A stretch of DNA of 64,000 nt from Urechis unicinctus (Eukaryota > Annelida > Polychaeta > Xenopneusta > Urechidae), in NCBI GenBank assembly GCA_034190875.2, contig CM067345.1, positions 24,058,438 through 24,122,437 of the forward strand, read 5' to 3'. Of this stretch, positions 12,799 to 35,600 are shown one piece after another. The stretch's first letter is position 1. Each line of letters begins with the position of its first letter. Below the pieces are notes generated by a model. That model was given only the letters and a program-made list of their open reading frames with translations, was not told the origin of the DNA and searched no databases. A program made the translations under genes and the position numbers.

Positions 12799-13311
12799 AT
12801 GGTTTATTCGAATAAAGCGGTCTTTATTTGTTTCCACTATTATAATCCAGGGGTCAAAGGTCATCAAAAGATTACAAAGGGATAGAGAGACACCCAAGCA
12901 TAAGTACAGTAAACGATTAACCCTAATGAACAGCAGAGTTTAAAGTTCACTTCATCATGTTTCTCATGCAGTTGATCGTATCATGCATATAGTGCCAAAC
13001 TGCAAAAGGGAACCTTACAAAATGCACATCCCGTCAATGAATGACAATCGTACAAAATTAACTTTCGGTCAATGAATGAAAATTGGATGGCACAGGACCG
13101 TGTGTATCTCACGAATCAAGGGACATCTTCACGAATAGTTTATAAATTTCCATAAGAAAAGAAAATGATACAAAATAATTGTTCATGTCTCCCAACATCA
13201 GACACCAGCAAAGTAAGCAAGGGATCATGACTTTCCACATCAGACAATCACAGTATTGACCAGAACTTATCCTCATAACATAACACATTAACAACATAAC
13301 ATACCCCTCAC

Positions 13312-23111
<9,800 letters not shown>

Positions 23112-23180
23112 GGTGGACAAGAACAGCATGGATTCTGGTGAATGGAGATGAACACTTCGTGGCAATGGACTTTCTTCACT

Positions 23181-25399
23181 CTGAGCCACAACTCATTGCA
23201 GGTTTTGTGCCATAATGCCCATACCTCCAGCAAACTATCAGCTAAATTATTTCCAGGTTGAATTATAACTAGATAACATCACACTTAGTTGTTTAGACAG
23301 TGTTTTTTTAAAACTCAAGAGCAACTGTTTGAACGTATGATTTGATCTTGGGTCTAAGCATTATGTATGAGGATAAGTATTCAAGTTACTCTGCCATTCA
23401 AGTGTTGATTAATGATTACATTGAAGAATTGCTATCAAAGAGTTAAGCATTTTGTAACAAAAATGTTAAACAGGAATCTTTTCATAAATTTTTGAAAATT
23501 CAACAAGAAACAGTACAATAATGGGATATGTAAATACAAACAGTATTTGTGATAACAATAGTCAACTCATATATCCTTTCAAGGCTGACAACAATAACAA
23601 CTATGTCTGTGGTGCTAGTTTAACTAATTCACTTCATCGCATCCCCCTGCAAATAACAACGAATAAAACGTTATGACAGACAATCATAACGTTTAAACAT
23701 CATTACGTGACATCTTTTCTGTGAAATCATTGATACAGAATTCGATTATGCCAAACAATCTCAAATCAAATTGATCAAGTTTGTTGTGTTAAATCTTAAA
23801 TTTTTCACAAGACGCCACATAACTCGTACATAATGGCTAATCACATTATGATTCACGTTATGATGACAACGCTATATGCAATTCATAGATAAACCCACTT
23901 ACCTTCGTCAATGCTCCGAGGGCTGATTGATCTCAACTTACACCGAGATTGCCTCAGCTATAGCAACTCAAGATTTCGGCAGCATTCCTTCATCTAACGA
24001 GATAGGATGACTCATCTAGAATACACGTCAGTTATCCTCGCCGGCTATCCATTCCTTCACCAACCTGTAATGCCGATGGCAACGAGCAAACAAGGTTCCT
24101 TTTATTGCAAGGCCATATCAATCAGATAAAAGTAACCCGTTGGTCTTATTCCGAGACGAAGGGGATTCCCCGTGAATGATAAAGCCAGATATTTTTTTAT
24201 GAGCCGTGACTACTCGTGAAGTAGATTAGAGACAGATCGCCTGTTGTATGGCACAACGCCACATTGGCTGAAGAGCTCCACCCACATGTTAGACACTTTC
24301 GAAACCCACAAACGGGCTAGGAATTTAGTGTGCCGTTGATGTGTAGGTGGAAATCAAAAAGAAAATAACCCCGAATCATTGAGATTTATTATAGAGGGCG
24401 TCGTTAAAAGCGACGGGGTTCTTATGTGCAATGACTCACCCGCACCATCACGATACAAGGGGAAATCCAGCTCCATTTTTAACACGACTTCCTGTTTGAC
24501 AATGAGTTTGTCTTACGCGTGTTGGTCATCGATGCCGCCTTTGAAACTGGATCATATCGCGTTTTCCTAGACTAGCGTTTTCCAGAACAGGACGTTTTAA
24601 TTCGCAGTTGATGTCGCGTTGGTAGAATGATTGTAAAACCCGCGAGAGGCAATTTGGTCATCATCCCCGGACCGGAACCCAGGGTACAACAACTTCAAAT
24701 CACTGGTTCAAAGCTCAGTCGCTTGAATTCCGTCGTAACATTTCCGAGCGACAGTAGAATGGATCCATGTGATACTATGGCTGTGCGGGTAGATATAGAG
24801 TTAATGCGAATAAATGAACCCGACATAGTGAAGACGGGTTTGGCGGGTGGTAACCTGCATCATGTCTGATGGTGGTACGGGGCCAAATACCTTGATTCTG
24901 AATCAATTTTTCGACCTGCCCCATCCATAATACTATGATAAAACCAGCACTGCATTATTTATCAACTCCCTAAACCAACCCTTCTATTCCTATATACACC
25001 ATTCCTTACCCATCCCAACATTGCCCAGTTGCCCACTAGAAGAAAAACCTGACATGAACAAGAAATTGACAAACAAGAGTTTTACTTGAGAATTCAAATT
25101 TTGAAATGCTGCATGCTATTGGTGGAAAAAAAGTGTAACAAAAAAAATGAAAGACACTCCGACTTCATAATAAGATGATAATCGGCCCTATGGACAGAAG
25201 ATTCAGTTTATGGTAAGGTAAGTATGGGGTATGACAGCCAACACAAGTGTGCTTTATGGTATCTACAGAAGATTAATACAGCAGCAGTCATAAGTTGGCC
25301 AAAAGCATAGGGGCCACCTCAGTTCCAACCTAAAGGGCCACAGAGCGATTCATAGGACCTATAACCCTTATGCTCCTGCCCAATTTAACTGTTACTTCT
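23181..25399. other. 5' region of DUSP8/16 and intergenic DNA
   Basis: Holds the probable 5' UTR intron (23181-23902) and an untranslated first exon from 23903 to roughly 24.0 kb on the minus strand, inferred from a consensus donor. The remainder to 25.4 kb shows no supported gene. Confidence 0.4.
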
Positions 25400-25902
<503 letters not shown>

Positions 25903-25932
25903 AAGTGTTTGTGTGTGTGTGTGTGTGTGTGT

Positions 25933-27905
25933 AGCGACTCAATCTGACACAAGAAACACAACATCTAGCTTGTTGGGTAGCTAAATAACTATTTATCATG
26001 GTATGCGAATGACGAGGTATCTATCTATGTCCCGCAATACCTTGCATTAAGGTATAGATCCCCAATAAGTCGTTAAATTAGGAATGTGAGAAGCTTTGAA
26101 TATATTAGATTGGATAATTAGGAATTTGCATTGGTTTACTAGGGAGAGCAAGAGGTCTTATTGATATGTGCTAAAGATCCCCACCAATGCCTGTGTAGGG
26201 TACTGGCCAATACACCTGGTCAACTCGTCCATGTCCATTTCAAACAATCCCTAGAACATTGAAACCCCACAATATGAGAGCTTCTATCTATCCACCATTC
26301 TAAATTTTAAACCACACTCCAAATAACAAACCATAGCCCTATATCATATTTTTAACAAGCGACTGGTATGACCAAACACATGTCTACAGTAGTAGCCGAC
26401 CCATAGCCAACACAAGCTTGATGGACTAGTGAATCCCCTTACTCTTTATCCCTGTCAAATAGACATACAGTTATCATTTCATTCTACGTAATTGTTGCTC
26501 ATCTAATTCACTGAAGTCACAGGCAAACACCAACAATTAATTATATGTAAATATCCATTGGAAACAAATTCAAATAGAAGATAGTAGCCAAAAATTCGTC
26601 TACTTCATGTCCAAATGTCGAGACTGATATTTTTTTTAATTGCTTCATTCTTGTGGAGTGGTGGGGGCTGATATCAAAGTGGGTGTTCAAATTGTCATAC
26701 AGGAAAATTTTGTTTGGAAGTTTCTGCCATGCTAGTGTTGAAAAAACTGAACAGGAACAGGTAATCACCACATGACTGACAACCTGGTCAAGGAGGCAAT
26801 TGATAAATAGCATTAGTACCAAAGGATTGTTAATCTTTTGATGTCACTCAATATAATAGTCAGTGGGGGAACTTTGATTGTCCATTACTTTTGGCTTGGC
26901 TGATAGCCAGACCTAACAGAAAGTCAATAATATTTATAGCCTGACAGGACGTCTACGTTTTAATGAAATGACATGTCAACACATGGCAGTTATAGTTAGA
27001 TCTGCAACGCTCCAGCGAATGGGATGTCATCTCTTACATAAGACAAAACAGACAATATCTCAACCCAAGGAGTTATAACCAATATCTATTTATCTCCAAG
27101 CTCCAGTCGTAACGGTAACATGAATTTATACCTACTCAGACGTCTTGTAGGGCTATTTAACTCCTTGCTCGACCAAAAACTTGATGGACCTCTATTATAT
27201 TTCGTTGCAAATAATCACGGTCAAAAGAGCTCAGATTCAGAAGTGCAGTAAATACGTAACTAGTTCCAACTTATGTGGACCGTGGTAATAAGTGTATTCG
27301 ATGGGTGATCGACTCGTTATTATGGATAGCTGATCGCACGGTAGGCCTATCTTCAATTTTACATCTTCAGATCTTAGCAGGTTAAGACTTAATTTTGGAC
27401 TGTGCCACTCCGAGACCCTTTTCCAAGACATACTAAATGTTGTTAAGAGTAACTAACAGAAAATGCGAACAATACAACTGCATATCATTCAAATTTTACC
27501 AACCTATCAAACAGTCCGACGCATACACTGACATACTGATACGAAACATCCGCATGGACGATCGAAACTGCATTTAAAATGTGTTGTGTCGAAACCAGAA
27601 GAGCTTCTGCTATGATGTCATATGGTGGAACCCCATGTGTGATGTCATTAGCAACCAATCAGAAAGCCAGAAATCCAAATCCAGGAGGAGACTCCACATC
27701 CTGCCATGCAGAGGTTAAATGGTGGAATAAAATGAGCGGAGAGTGATAACGTTATGACATGACTTCAAATCTTGTAACATAACGTTACCGTACCACTAAT
27801 GACGTCATTTTCGTCCTCTCAGATTGCACCACATATCTGCAATCCTGCATTGCGACAGAACCCTATCACAAAATGTAACATATGCAATCTTGCCTCCACT
27901 GAATG
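25933..27905. other. intergenic region between divergent genes
   Basis: Lies between the minus-strand DUSP8/16 gene and the plus-strand RBR gene. The only weakly interpretable item is the transposase-like remnant at 26541-26822. Confidence 0.45.
26541..26822 (-). pseudogene. possible piggyBac-type transposase remnant
   Basis: A minus-strand open frame begins MVLMLFINCLLDQ and continues HVVITCSCSVFSTLAWQKL. Spacing and residues vaguely recall the piggyBac transposase stretch in which a Leu-rich segment with LLDQG-HVV precedes an Asp-Asn-[FW]-[YF]-Thr-Ser catalytic motif; the Asp-Asn is not present here. If real, it is a degraded DNA-transposon fragment. The resemblance is weak and may be chance. 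Confidence 0.2.
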
Positions 27906-27913
27906 TATTTAAG
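27906..27913 (+). promoter_or_regulatory. TATA-like element of the RBR gene
   Basis: TATTTAAG lies about 30 bp before a plausible transcription start near 27937 and about 180 bp before a consensus donor (TTG/GTAAGT, intron start 28093). The resulting 5' UTR intron would end at the TGTTTCAG acceptor at 28338, just before the first in-frame ATG of the coding exon. Confidence 0.4.
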
Positions 27914-28352
27914 AGGAAATAACAAGTCAGTAGCTTCACCAGTAACAAGTAGTTTCAACGCAGTTTACTCATACATTGAGAAATCATTACTCCATGACTT
28001 AACAACTGTGTTGGACTTGCATAAGGATATCTCCATACCCTGAAAGACATTCTGCTAATTATTGAAATAGCAAGAAGTTATAATTGTGCTTGGTAAGTCA
28101 AAATCTTCTTTTCGTTCATATATATTTACATCAACACAATCATTTATTAGCAGAGCAGAGGCTTCCCATGTTCTCGTCGATTACTGACGTCATACCGCCA
28201 AAAGAATTTGAATACCAATGATATGACCATTGGACATTATCGTTTGATTTACTAGGGTACGACATAGTTCGATAGATAGGTTCGTGGATTTTAGCACTCT
28301 TGAAAAGAATATGAATCCCCTTATTTTAACTGTTTCAGGTCTAAAATTTAAT

Positions 28353-31300
28353 ATGAATATGAATAGCAGTGGATCCGACTCACCACCTCTTGGCAGTGAC
28401 GTCGAAGGAACTTGGCATCAAGTTTCGAAGCGGAAGAAGAAGTTGACAATCCGTCAAACAACCTCCTCCCTCGTGGAACCACAACCAGTTCCTCTGTGTG
28501 GTGGTCAAGTTGATGGAGTGACTTCAATAACAGGTAAACCAAAAACCATTGGGAATAGCCTTAATCACCAAATTGGCTTCTCGAAGTTGAGCCTCGCTCG
28601 CACATGTTTAAAGAAAAGGATCTTGCTGGAAGGTTTGATTGCTGAAGTAGTCATCTCTCAATCCACGTCTGAGTTGCTCTCCAAGACGATTAGTGTCACC
28701 GACGCTCTGACAAAGGTACACCCGATGGGTGTCGTTCACTCAGTCTTAGGAGTGATGCGCGTATGGAGTCAGGCACATCAGAAAACAGACACCCCAAAAC
28801 TGCGAGGAATTAACGAACCGTTTCTTCAAACACTTGCAGGCGATGTAGATCGGTTATATTGTGAAATGAAAAAATCCACGAAAGTGCTACCACCCCTTAA
28901 CTTTAGAGCAAACGTTGCTCTCGGTGAACAATTGCTAATGGATGCTTTGTGTGAGATATACGGTACATCCCTCTGTGTGTTCAGAGGGCATGCCACGCTT
29001 GGTTATTCCCAAGTAGACAGTGATGATACATTTCATTTGGCACAATCCTCTGTTGTGAAGTATTATTGGAAAATGCCAGAATTTATTCTGAAAATTAGCT
29101 CAACAAATAACGTATTTGTTATCCTATCAGAAAGCAGAGCCGACACAATATGCAGGAATGTCTTTGGCAAAGCTTTAAAAGATGTTAGATCGAAACATGT
29201 CGTGGAAAAGTTTGCTCTGGAAGATGAGTATATCGGGAAAGTAACTAGATGTCGAGTAATGGAACGATTCAAGAATACGCTTGCTATGAAAAAGGACAAC
29301 TCAAACGTATTGGAAATCACTGACGACGACCATGGTTTGATTTGTTATTCTTTGAAGCGAAACAAAGCATCTTTTCGATCACTGATTGAGACCTACATAA
29401 CCAGTGCAAGAGAAATGGCATTGGGACATGTCATGGAATTGGCTTACCCGAACCCGTACAGCAATGTAAGACTAGAAATTCAGAATGGAATTACTTTGAA
29501 AAACGTTTCTTTTCGCGGGGAGCATTCGAGTCTGGCAGCAACTCTTAAAGCAGAATCGACGCTTACTTTTCAGCAAGATATATCTCATTTATTTTCCAAT
29601 TGCGAAGGGATAAATTCAATTACATTGGAGTCAAGATATGAAAAAAACCCAACATGGCTTATCAGTCTAGAACACCCTAGCTTCGCAGCATCTATTTTGC
29701 AGGATGGCGGATTGTTGGAATATTTCACGATGGAACCTCGGTCATCGTTGGTCGGCACTGCATCCGAGTTGGTGTCCGTCTCATGCAAGGCAAACTTTGA
29801 CATACATTGGATTGTTTTTAACGATCAATGTCATAAAAGAAAGTTAACAAAAGATGATATTGATATGGTACGAGTCAGCCTTATGCATCTGTTGGTTGAT
29901 GTCGATGAAAGGCGAGTATCCATGATAGTATTGCCTCCTCAACTCAAGAATGAAAAGCATGTCCATTGTCAAGTTACGTGTGGTGACCGCAACTCAGCCA
30001 TCCGAGTTTTACACTGTTTAGAGGTGGCAGAAAAAAGAGGTGTCCCTCTTCGAATCGCCAACAAATGTGATGTGATTGAATCCTTGTCCCACCTGGAGTT
30101 TAAAATTGATAACCGCGTGTATAGTGCTGTCAAGGAGAAATTGGAACTGAAATTACAAAATTTTGAAAATACGTTTCATTCGGATTTTTCGTGGAGGATA
30201 CTGATTTTCGATAAGTACGTCCGATTGATTGTTTCGTTGGATTCCGATGTACTCGCTCTACAGCGGGTGACTGAACGCTTGCAAGGGAGCTTCAAACCAA
30301 TGATCAAACAGCTCAAGCGGTCAAATATCGTGTACCTGAATTCGGCACAAGGGAGGCGCCTGATGGATGTTGTTATGCACAAAACAGGAACATTCATCAC
30401 TTGTCCCGACTTCTGCACCCAAGTTCATGTCTATGGAAACAGAAAATCTTCCCAGGCGGCATTGGATTTAACCATAGAACACTTGGACAGGGGAATGAAA
30501 AATGACACGCATTGGTGCATGTTGCATCGCGCTGAATCTCATGCGCACACTCTCAATATCAGTTTACTGCGTGTCTTCGAAGAACGACGACAGCATCTTT
30601 ACGATGACGATTTCCAAGATGTTGTATTCAGAGAGAATGGAGACATTGTGTTTTATGCTAACAAATCAGGAATAACCAAATTTCAGAAAATTGTAGAAGG
30701 CATCACTGGTCGATTCCAGCTAGAGGAAACTAAATATGTACAATGTGTTGTTTGCTATGGCGATATCAACATGGAAGATGGGAATTGGAGGTCACACGGG
30801 TATGTGTTAGAATCTTGTGGTCACATATACTGCACCAGTTGCTTGCGACTTCAACTCCGTGTAGTACACAATTCTTCCACATTGCCCCTACTCTGCGCTG
30901 CAGACAACATCCCATTTTCCACTTATGACATGCTAAATATATGTGGACAAATCCATTGCGATGATACCAATAATTTGGCTAAGGCAGCGATTAGACAGTT
31001 TGCAGCCGTTCCTTCGAACGGACTTCGTTTTTGTCCCCAGCGGAATTGTGAAGGAGTTTACCGGATAAATACGGATATGAAACCCATCACCCCGTGTTCA
31101 GAATGCTCCATTAAAATTTGTCCTATCTGTGAGGAAAGATACCACAGCAATATGACTTGCGAACAATTCGCTCAGAGCCATGTTTCTCTGCTAGCTTGGC
31201 TGCACGAGAGTCCACATACACGGAAGCAGTGTCCGAAATGCAGGGTTGGAATCGAGAAATATTCTGGCTGTGACTGTGTACATTGTATTCACTGCAATTG

Positions 31301-31388
31301 TTTAATATGTTGGAAGTGTTCGAAATTCTTCACATTAAGAAACGAGTGTTATGAACACCTACATAAACAGCACGGTACAGCGTGGTAA
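28353..31388 (+). CDS. RING-IBR-RING (RBR) E3 ubiquitin ligase, large single coding exon
   Basis: The first ATG after a strong acceptor (exon from 28339) opens a frame of 1011 codons; an upstream in-frame ATG at 28311 would lie in the inferred 5' intron. Numbering here counts from codon 28284. The C-terminal quarter is an RBR module: RING1 from Cys821 (CVVC ... CGHIYCTSC), IBR from Cys917 (FCPQRNC ... CSECSIKICPIC), RING2 from Cys983 (CPKCRVGIEKYSGCDC). Cys996, in SGCDC, occupies the place of the catalytic Cys that takes ubiquitin from E2 in this family. A KH-like segment (GRRLMDVVMHKTGTFI) precedes it. This order resembles the tail of plant DEAH11/DEAH12 proteins and related invertebrate proteins, but no helicase is present. 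Residues 1-750 match nothing I know; SKRKKK is basic. Likely cytosolic or nuclear ligase; substrate unknown. The codons are uninterrupted by introns. Confidence 0.85.
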   Translation: MNMNSSGSDSPPLGSDVEGTWHQVSKRKKKLTIRQTTSSLVEPQPVPLCGGQVDGVTSITGKPKTIGNSLNHQIGFSKLSLARTCLKKRILLEGLIAEVVISQSTSELLSKTISVTDALTKVHPMGVVHSVLGVMRVWSQAHQKTDTPKLRGINEPFLQTLAGDVDRLYCEMKKSTKVLPPLNFRANVALGEQLLMDALCEIYGTSLCVFRGHATLGYSQVDSDDTFHLAQSSVVKYYWKMPEFILKISSTNNVFVILSESRADTICRNVFGKALKDVRSKHVVEKFALEDEYIGKVTRCRVMERFKNTLAMKKDNSNVLEITDDDHGLICYSLKRNKASFRSLIETYITSAREMALGHVMELAYPNPYSNVRLEIQNGITLKNVSFRGEHSSLAATLKAESTLTFQQDISHLFSNCEGINSITLESRYEKNPTWLISLEHPSFAASILQDGGLLEYFTMEPRSSLVGTASELVSVSCKANFDIHWIVFNDQCHKRKLTKDDIDMVRVSLMHLLVDVDERRVSMIVLPPQLKNEKHVHCQVTCGDRNSAIRVLHCLEVAEKRGVPLRIANKCDVIESLSHLEFKIDNRVYSAVKEKLELKLQNFENTFHSDFSWRILIFDKYVRLIVSLDSDVLALQRVTERLQGSFKPMIKQLKRSNIVYLNSAQGRRLMDVVMHKTGTFITCPDFCTQVHVYGNRKSSQAALDLTIEHLDRGMKNDTHWCMLHRAESHAHTLNISLLRVFEERRQHLYDDDFQDVVFRENGDIVFYANKSGITKFQKIVEGITGRFQLEETKYVQCVVCYGDINMEDGNWRSHGYVLESCGHIYCTSCLRLQLRVVHNSSTLPLLCAADNIPFSTYDMLNICGQIHCDDTNNLAKAAIRQFAAVPSNGLRFCPQRNCEGVYRINTDMKPITPCSECSIKICPICEERYHSNMTCEQFAQSHVSLLAWLHESPHTRKQCPKCRVGIEKYSGCDCVHCIHCNCLICWKCSKFFTLRNECYEHLHKQHGTAW

Positions 31389-31526
31389 TTTACTGTTCAT
31401 TAAAACCTAACTTAACAAACTTCAAAAGACGGAATATTCATGAAGTAGTAAATGAATAATTAATTTTGCTGACTTGATGGAATTTGTCTTCCCGATATCG
31501 ACACGTTTCATATGTTAGCCGATTTC

Positions 31527-31532
31527 AATAAA
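31527..31532 (+). promoter_or_regulatory. polyadenylation signal of the RBR gene
   Basis: AATAAA about 140 bp after the stop codon, followed by a T/G-containing stretch; a good candidate for the 3' end of the RBR transcript. Confidence 0.6.
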
Positions 31533-32607
<1,075 letters not shown>

Positions 32608-32679
32608 ATGACTCGAGTACGAATAAGGCGCCTCCAGGGCAGAGCAGATAGACTCGCCCACAATGCAGACGGACTCAAC

Positions 32680-35600
32680 ATGGCAGACGAGGGCGAAACG
32701 TCGGGTAGGTCCATGGAGGAAATCATGAACGAGAGTTGCGAGGGAGACCAAGAGTCATCGGACGGGTCGGTCGAGGATATATATGAAGTGGAGAAGATTG
32801 TTGGCGTTTCCAAAGTTAAGGTACTTGCTACGAAATGGCTAAAATGGCGCAATATTTTTTATTGGCTGAGCTGTGTTTATTTTATTATGGATTAGGTTTG
32901 GGCTCCACTTCAGTAATATGAACTGTAAGACATTAAATACTGATAAGAACCTTTCTGTTTATGTAGGCTTCTTTTACTATACTTTATATCATCCAGCTCA
33001 ATGCCTGAATTGCGCAGCAGCTCAAATACAGTGAACTGGCAATTGAAACGTCGGATTTACCGATGGTTCCTCGTCAGGTCGTTGGCTTGGCATGGCCTTG
33101 CCCTTGGTCCTGGTCCAGGTCTTAGGTCATTGGGGTACACTTTCACCCGTTTTAAAGTACTACTGGGGTCAAATAACAATGTATGTTTACATTATGCTCT
33201 GATGTCGGAATATAATCTTTCTTTTAGTACAGTTGTGTATTGTTAATCTTATCTTTAGGTATGAACATAATATTCATTTGGAAGTATTCATCTTGGAGTT
33301 GAATGTATCCGACTATGTCAAATTATTATTCTATTTGAGACACTTCACCATTTGTAGGGCATGTCCAGTTTGATAGAGTGAATTGGTCCTATAATAGTCT
33401 TAAATATGTTGCTCTGTTTAGTTGTTGTTGCAGAAAAAATAGAAAAGTGCAATCAATTATGTTACAGTAATTTAAGGTGATATTGAGAATACTGAATGTT
33501 ATTTTCAACCTTATACTCATTCTGTATACTTGTAACTTTGTGACAGGGGCAGGTACTCTATAAAGTGCGCTGGGTGAGTTATGGTCCAGAACACGACACA
33601 TGGGAACCCAAGTCGAACTTGGCGTCATGCACTGATCTCATTGAACAGTACGAACGCGAGTGTGGTCGGTCTGCAGATAGGGTGTCCAGTTCTAGCAGCC
33701 ATCATGTGAGTGGCAGGCCAGATTGCATATAGGATTGTATATTGTATATATTTTTGATCATTTATAGAATATTCTTATGTTCTTAACTTAGCTCTGAGTA
33801 AATTGTATTTTGTGCATTTCTTTGATTCTAACTAATATCTGGAAAACCCTTGCCCATGGCTATGAAGCAACCACTATGAGGCTATCATCCCATAGTGTCC
33901 TGGCACTTTTCATCTTTGAGCTCCCTCTCAATTATTTTTGTCATCATTTATTTTATTACAATGTCCTAACATATTAAATTCTTTGCTTTCCTATTCCCAG
34001 TTTTTTCAAGATATTTTTACCATTACTTTTGGGAAGGAAGTATGTTTTTAAACTTGCTTGTTTGATACTTATGGCATTGTGTTTTGCAGAGAGACCGAGA
34101 CGATCCCAAGCGTCATGACTCCAGCTCTGTTTCATCCCAGGATGCAATGCAAACAGCTGCAGAAAGAAAGGCCAAAGCCCAACGCAAAAAGCGTGCCGCT
34201 TTCTATAAATATGTTGGCAGCTCAGATGAGGAAGCTGACACACTGAAAGACAAATTCTGGAGGGATCTTGAGCAAGGGAAGATTGATGTGTTCAGTAGAG
34301 GTGACCTCTACTCTAAAGTCAAGGGTTCAGGTCGGTCTTCCCGACCTCAGTCATTCAAGGAGATGTTCTCGGACCGCATTAACAACCAGCAGTGTGTTGA
34401 GAGTGGGCTGTCAAAGTCTAAACGGAGGCTGAGTTCTGAAGACAGGCACTACAGTGCTAGAAGTGGTGGGCGAACCGCACTGAGTGACACAGACAATGGT
34501 CAAGGCACGTCAGGGAGTCACGTGGTCAAGAGGAGAGCCCGGAAACGTTCAACTGTGCGAGGGAAGATGAGGAAGAAACACAAACACTGTAAGCTTGATG
34601 ATGATGATGTGAGTTCCCCTGGTAATGCTGAGACTGAGAGACAAAGCTTGTCAGAGGAGATGCTGACCCCAGTCTCTTCCATACCATCCCCCACAGCATC
34701 TACCACAGATACATCAAACTTCCACCTGGGTTTCTCCCCCACCCCTACCACCCCCTGCAACCCACCGGACAATTCCCCAAGGCCAACACGATCGTCACCT
34801 CAACCATCCAATCTTTCTATTGGCCATGTGTCAGACATTTCAGACTTTGACTGCAAGAATGATGAGGGAGGGGAGGAGCCAAAAGAGGAAGAGGAACCAA
34901 AAGAAGTTTGGCCTGTCACCATGGAGATGTATCAGTCACAACCCCCTGAGAAGATGGAAACACTGTCCATGCATCCTGTCACAAGCAAGGTGACTCACTG
35001 GAATATATTTGCTACCCAAGTATGGTTGTACTTGAGCTAAAGTAATTGTGGATTGAATCTCATGGAATGTTCTTTTTCATGTCTTGATTCTTGTTGATTT
35101 CAGGTTGAAGTTGATGAGCCAGCTATGCCTGTGTTGTCAGGTAGGTCCCCATTGATCACACTGTGTTTTGATAAAAAATTACTCTCAGATGCTTTGTCAG
35201 ATGGTGAACACCAAGCTTCACAATCTTCAATGGATTCATCATATTATTAATAATGCTCTCTATGATCAACATCTATGACTTCCATCCATCACCCCATGAT
35301 ACACCCATTGTCAACCCCCACCCCCCACTTCCACCTCCACCTCCACCTCCACCTCAAACACTCTCCACCACACGCCCTCCCACCACTCCAGTTCCCACTC
35401 GTTCAATGAAGCATGAGACCCCTAGTCACAGTCCCTTAACAACCACCTACATTTTTAGTTTTCTTTAAGTGTGAAGTAACATAACTAACAAGTGCTAACT
35501 GTGAAATAAGACTTCCTATACATTAGTATCGGTTTGAGGCCGCAACAACACTCCCATCATTGTATTTCATTCGTAGTAGCATCAATATCTTTATATTATC

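Noticed and set aside
1-13311. Search for the DUSP catalytic motif HCxxGxSRS on the minus strand
   Set aside because: No match was found by reading reverse-complement codon patterns. Short exons could have been missed, so this is recorded as not found rather than absent.
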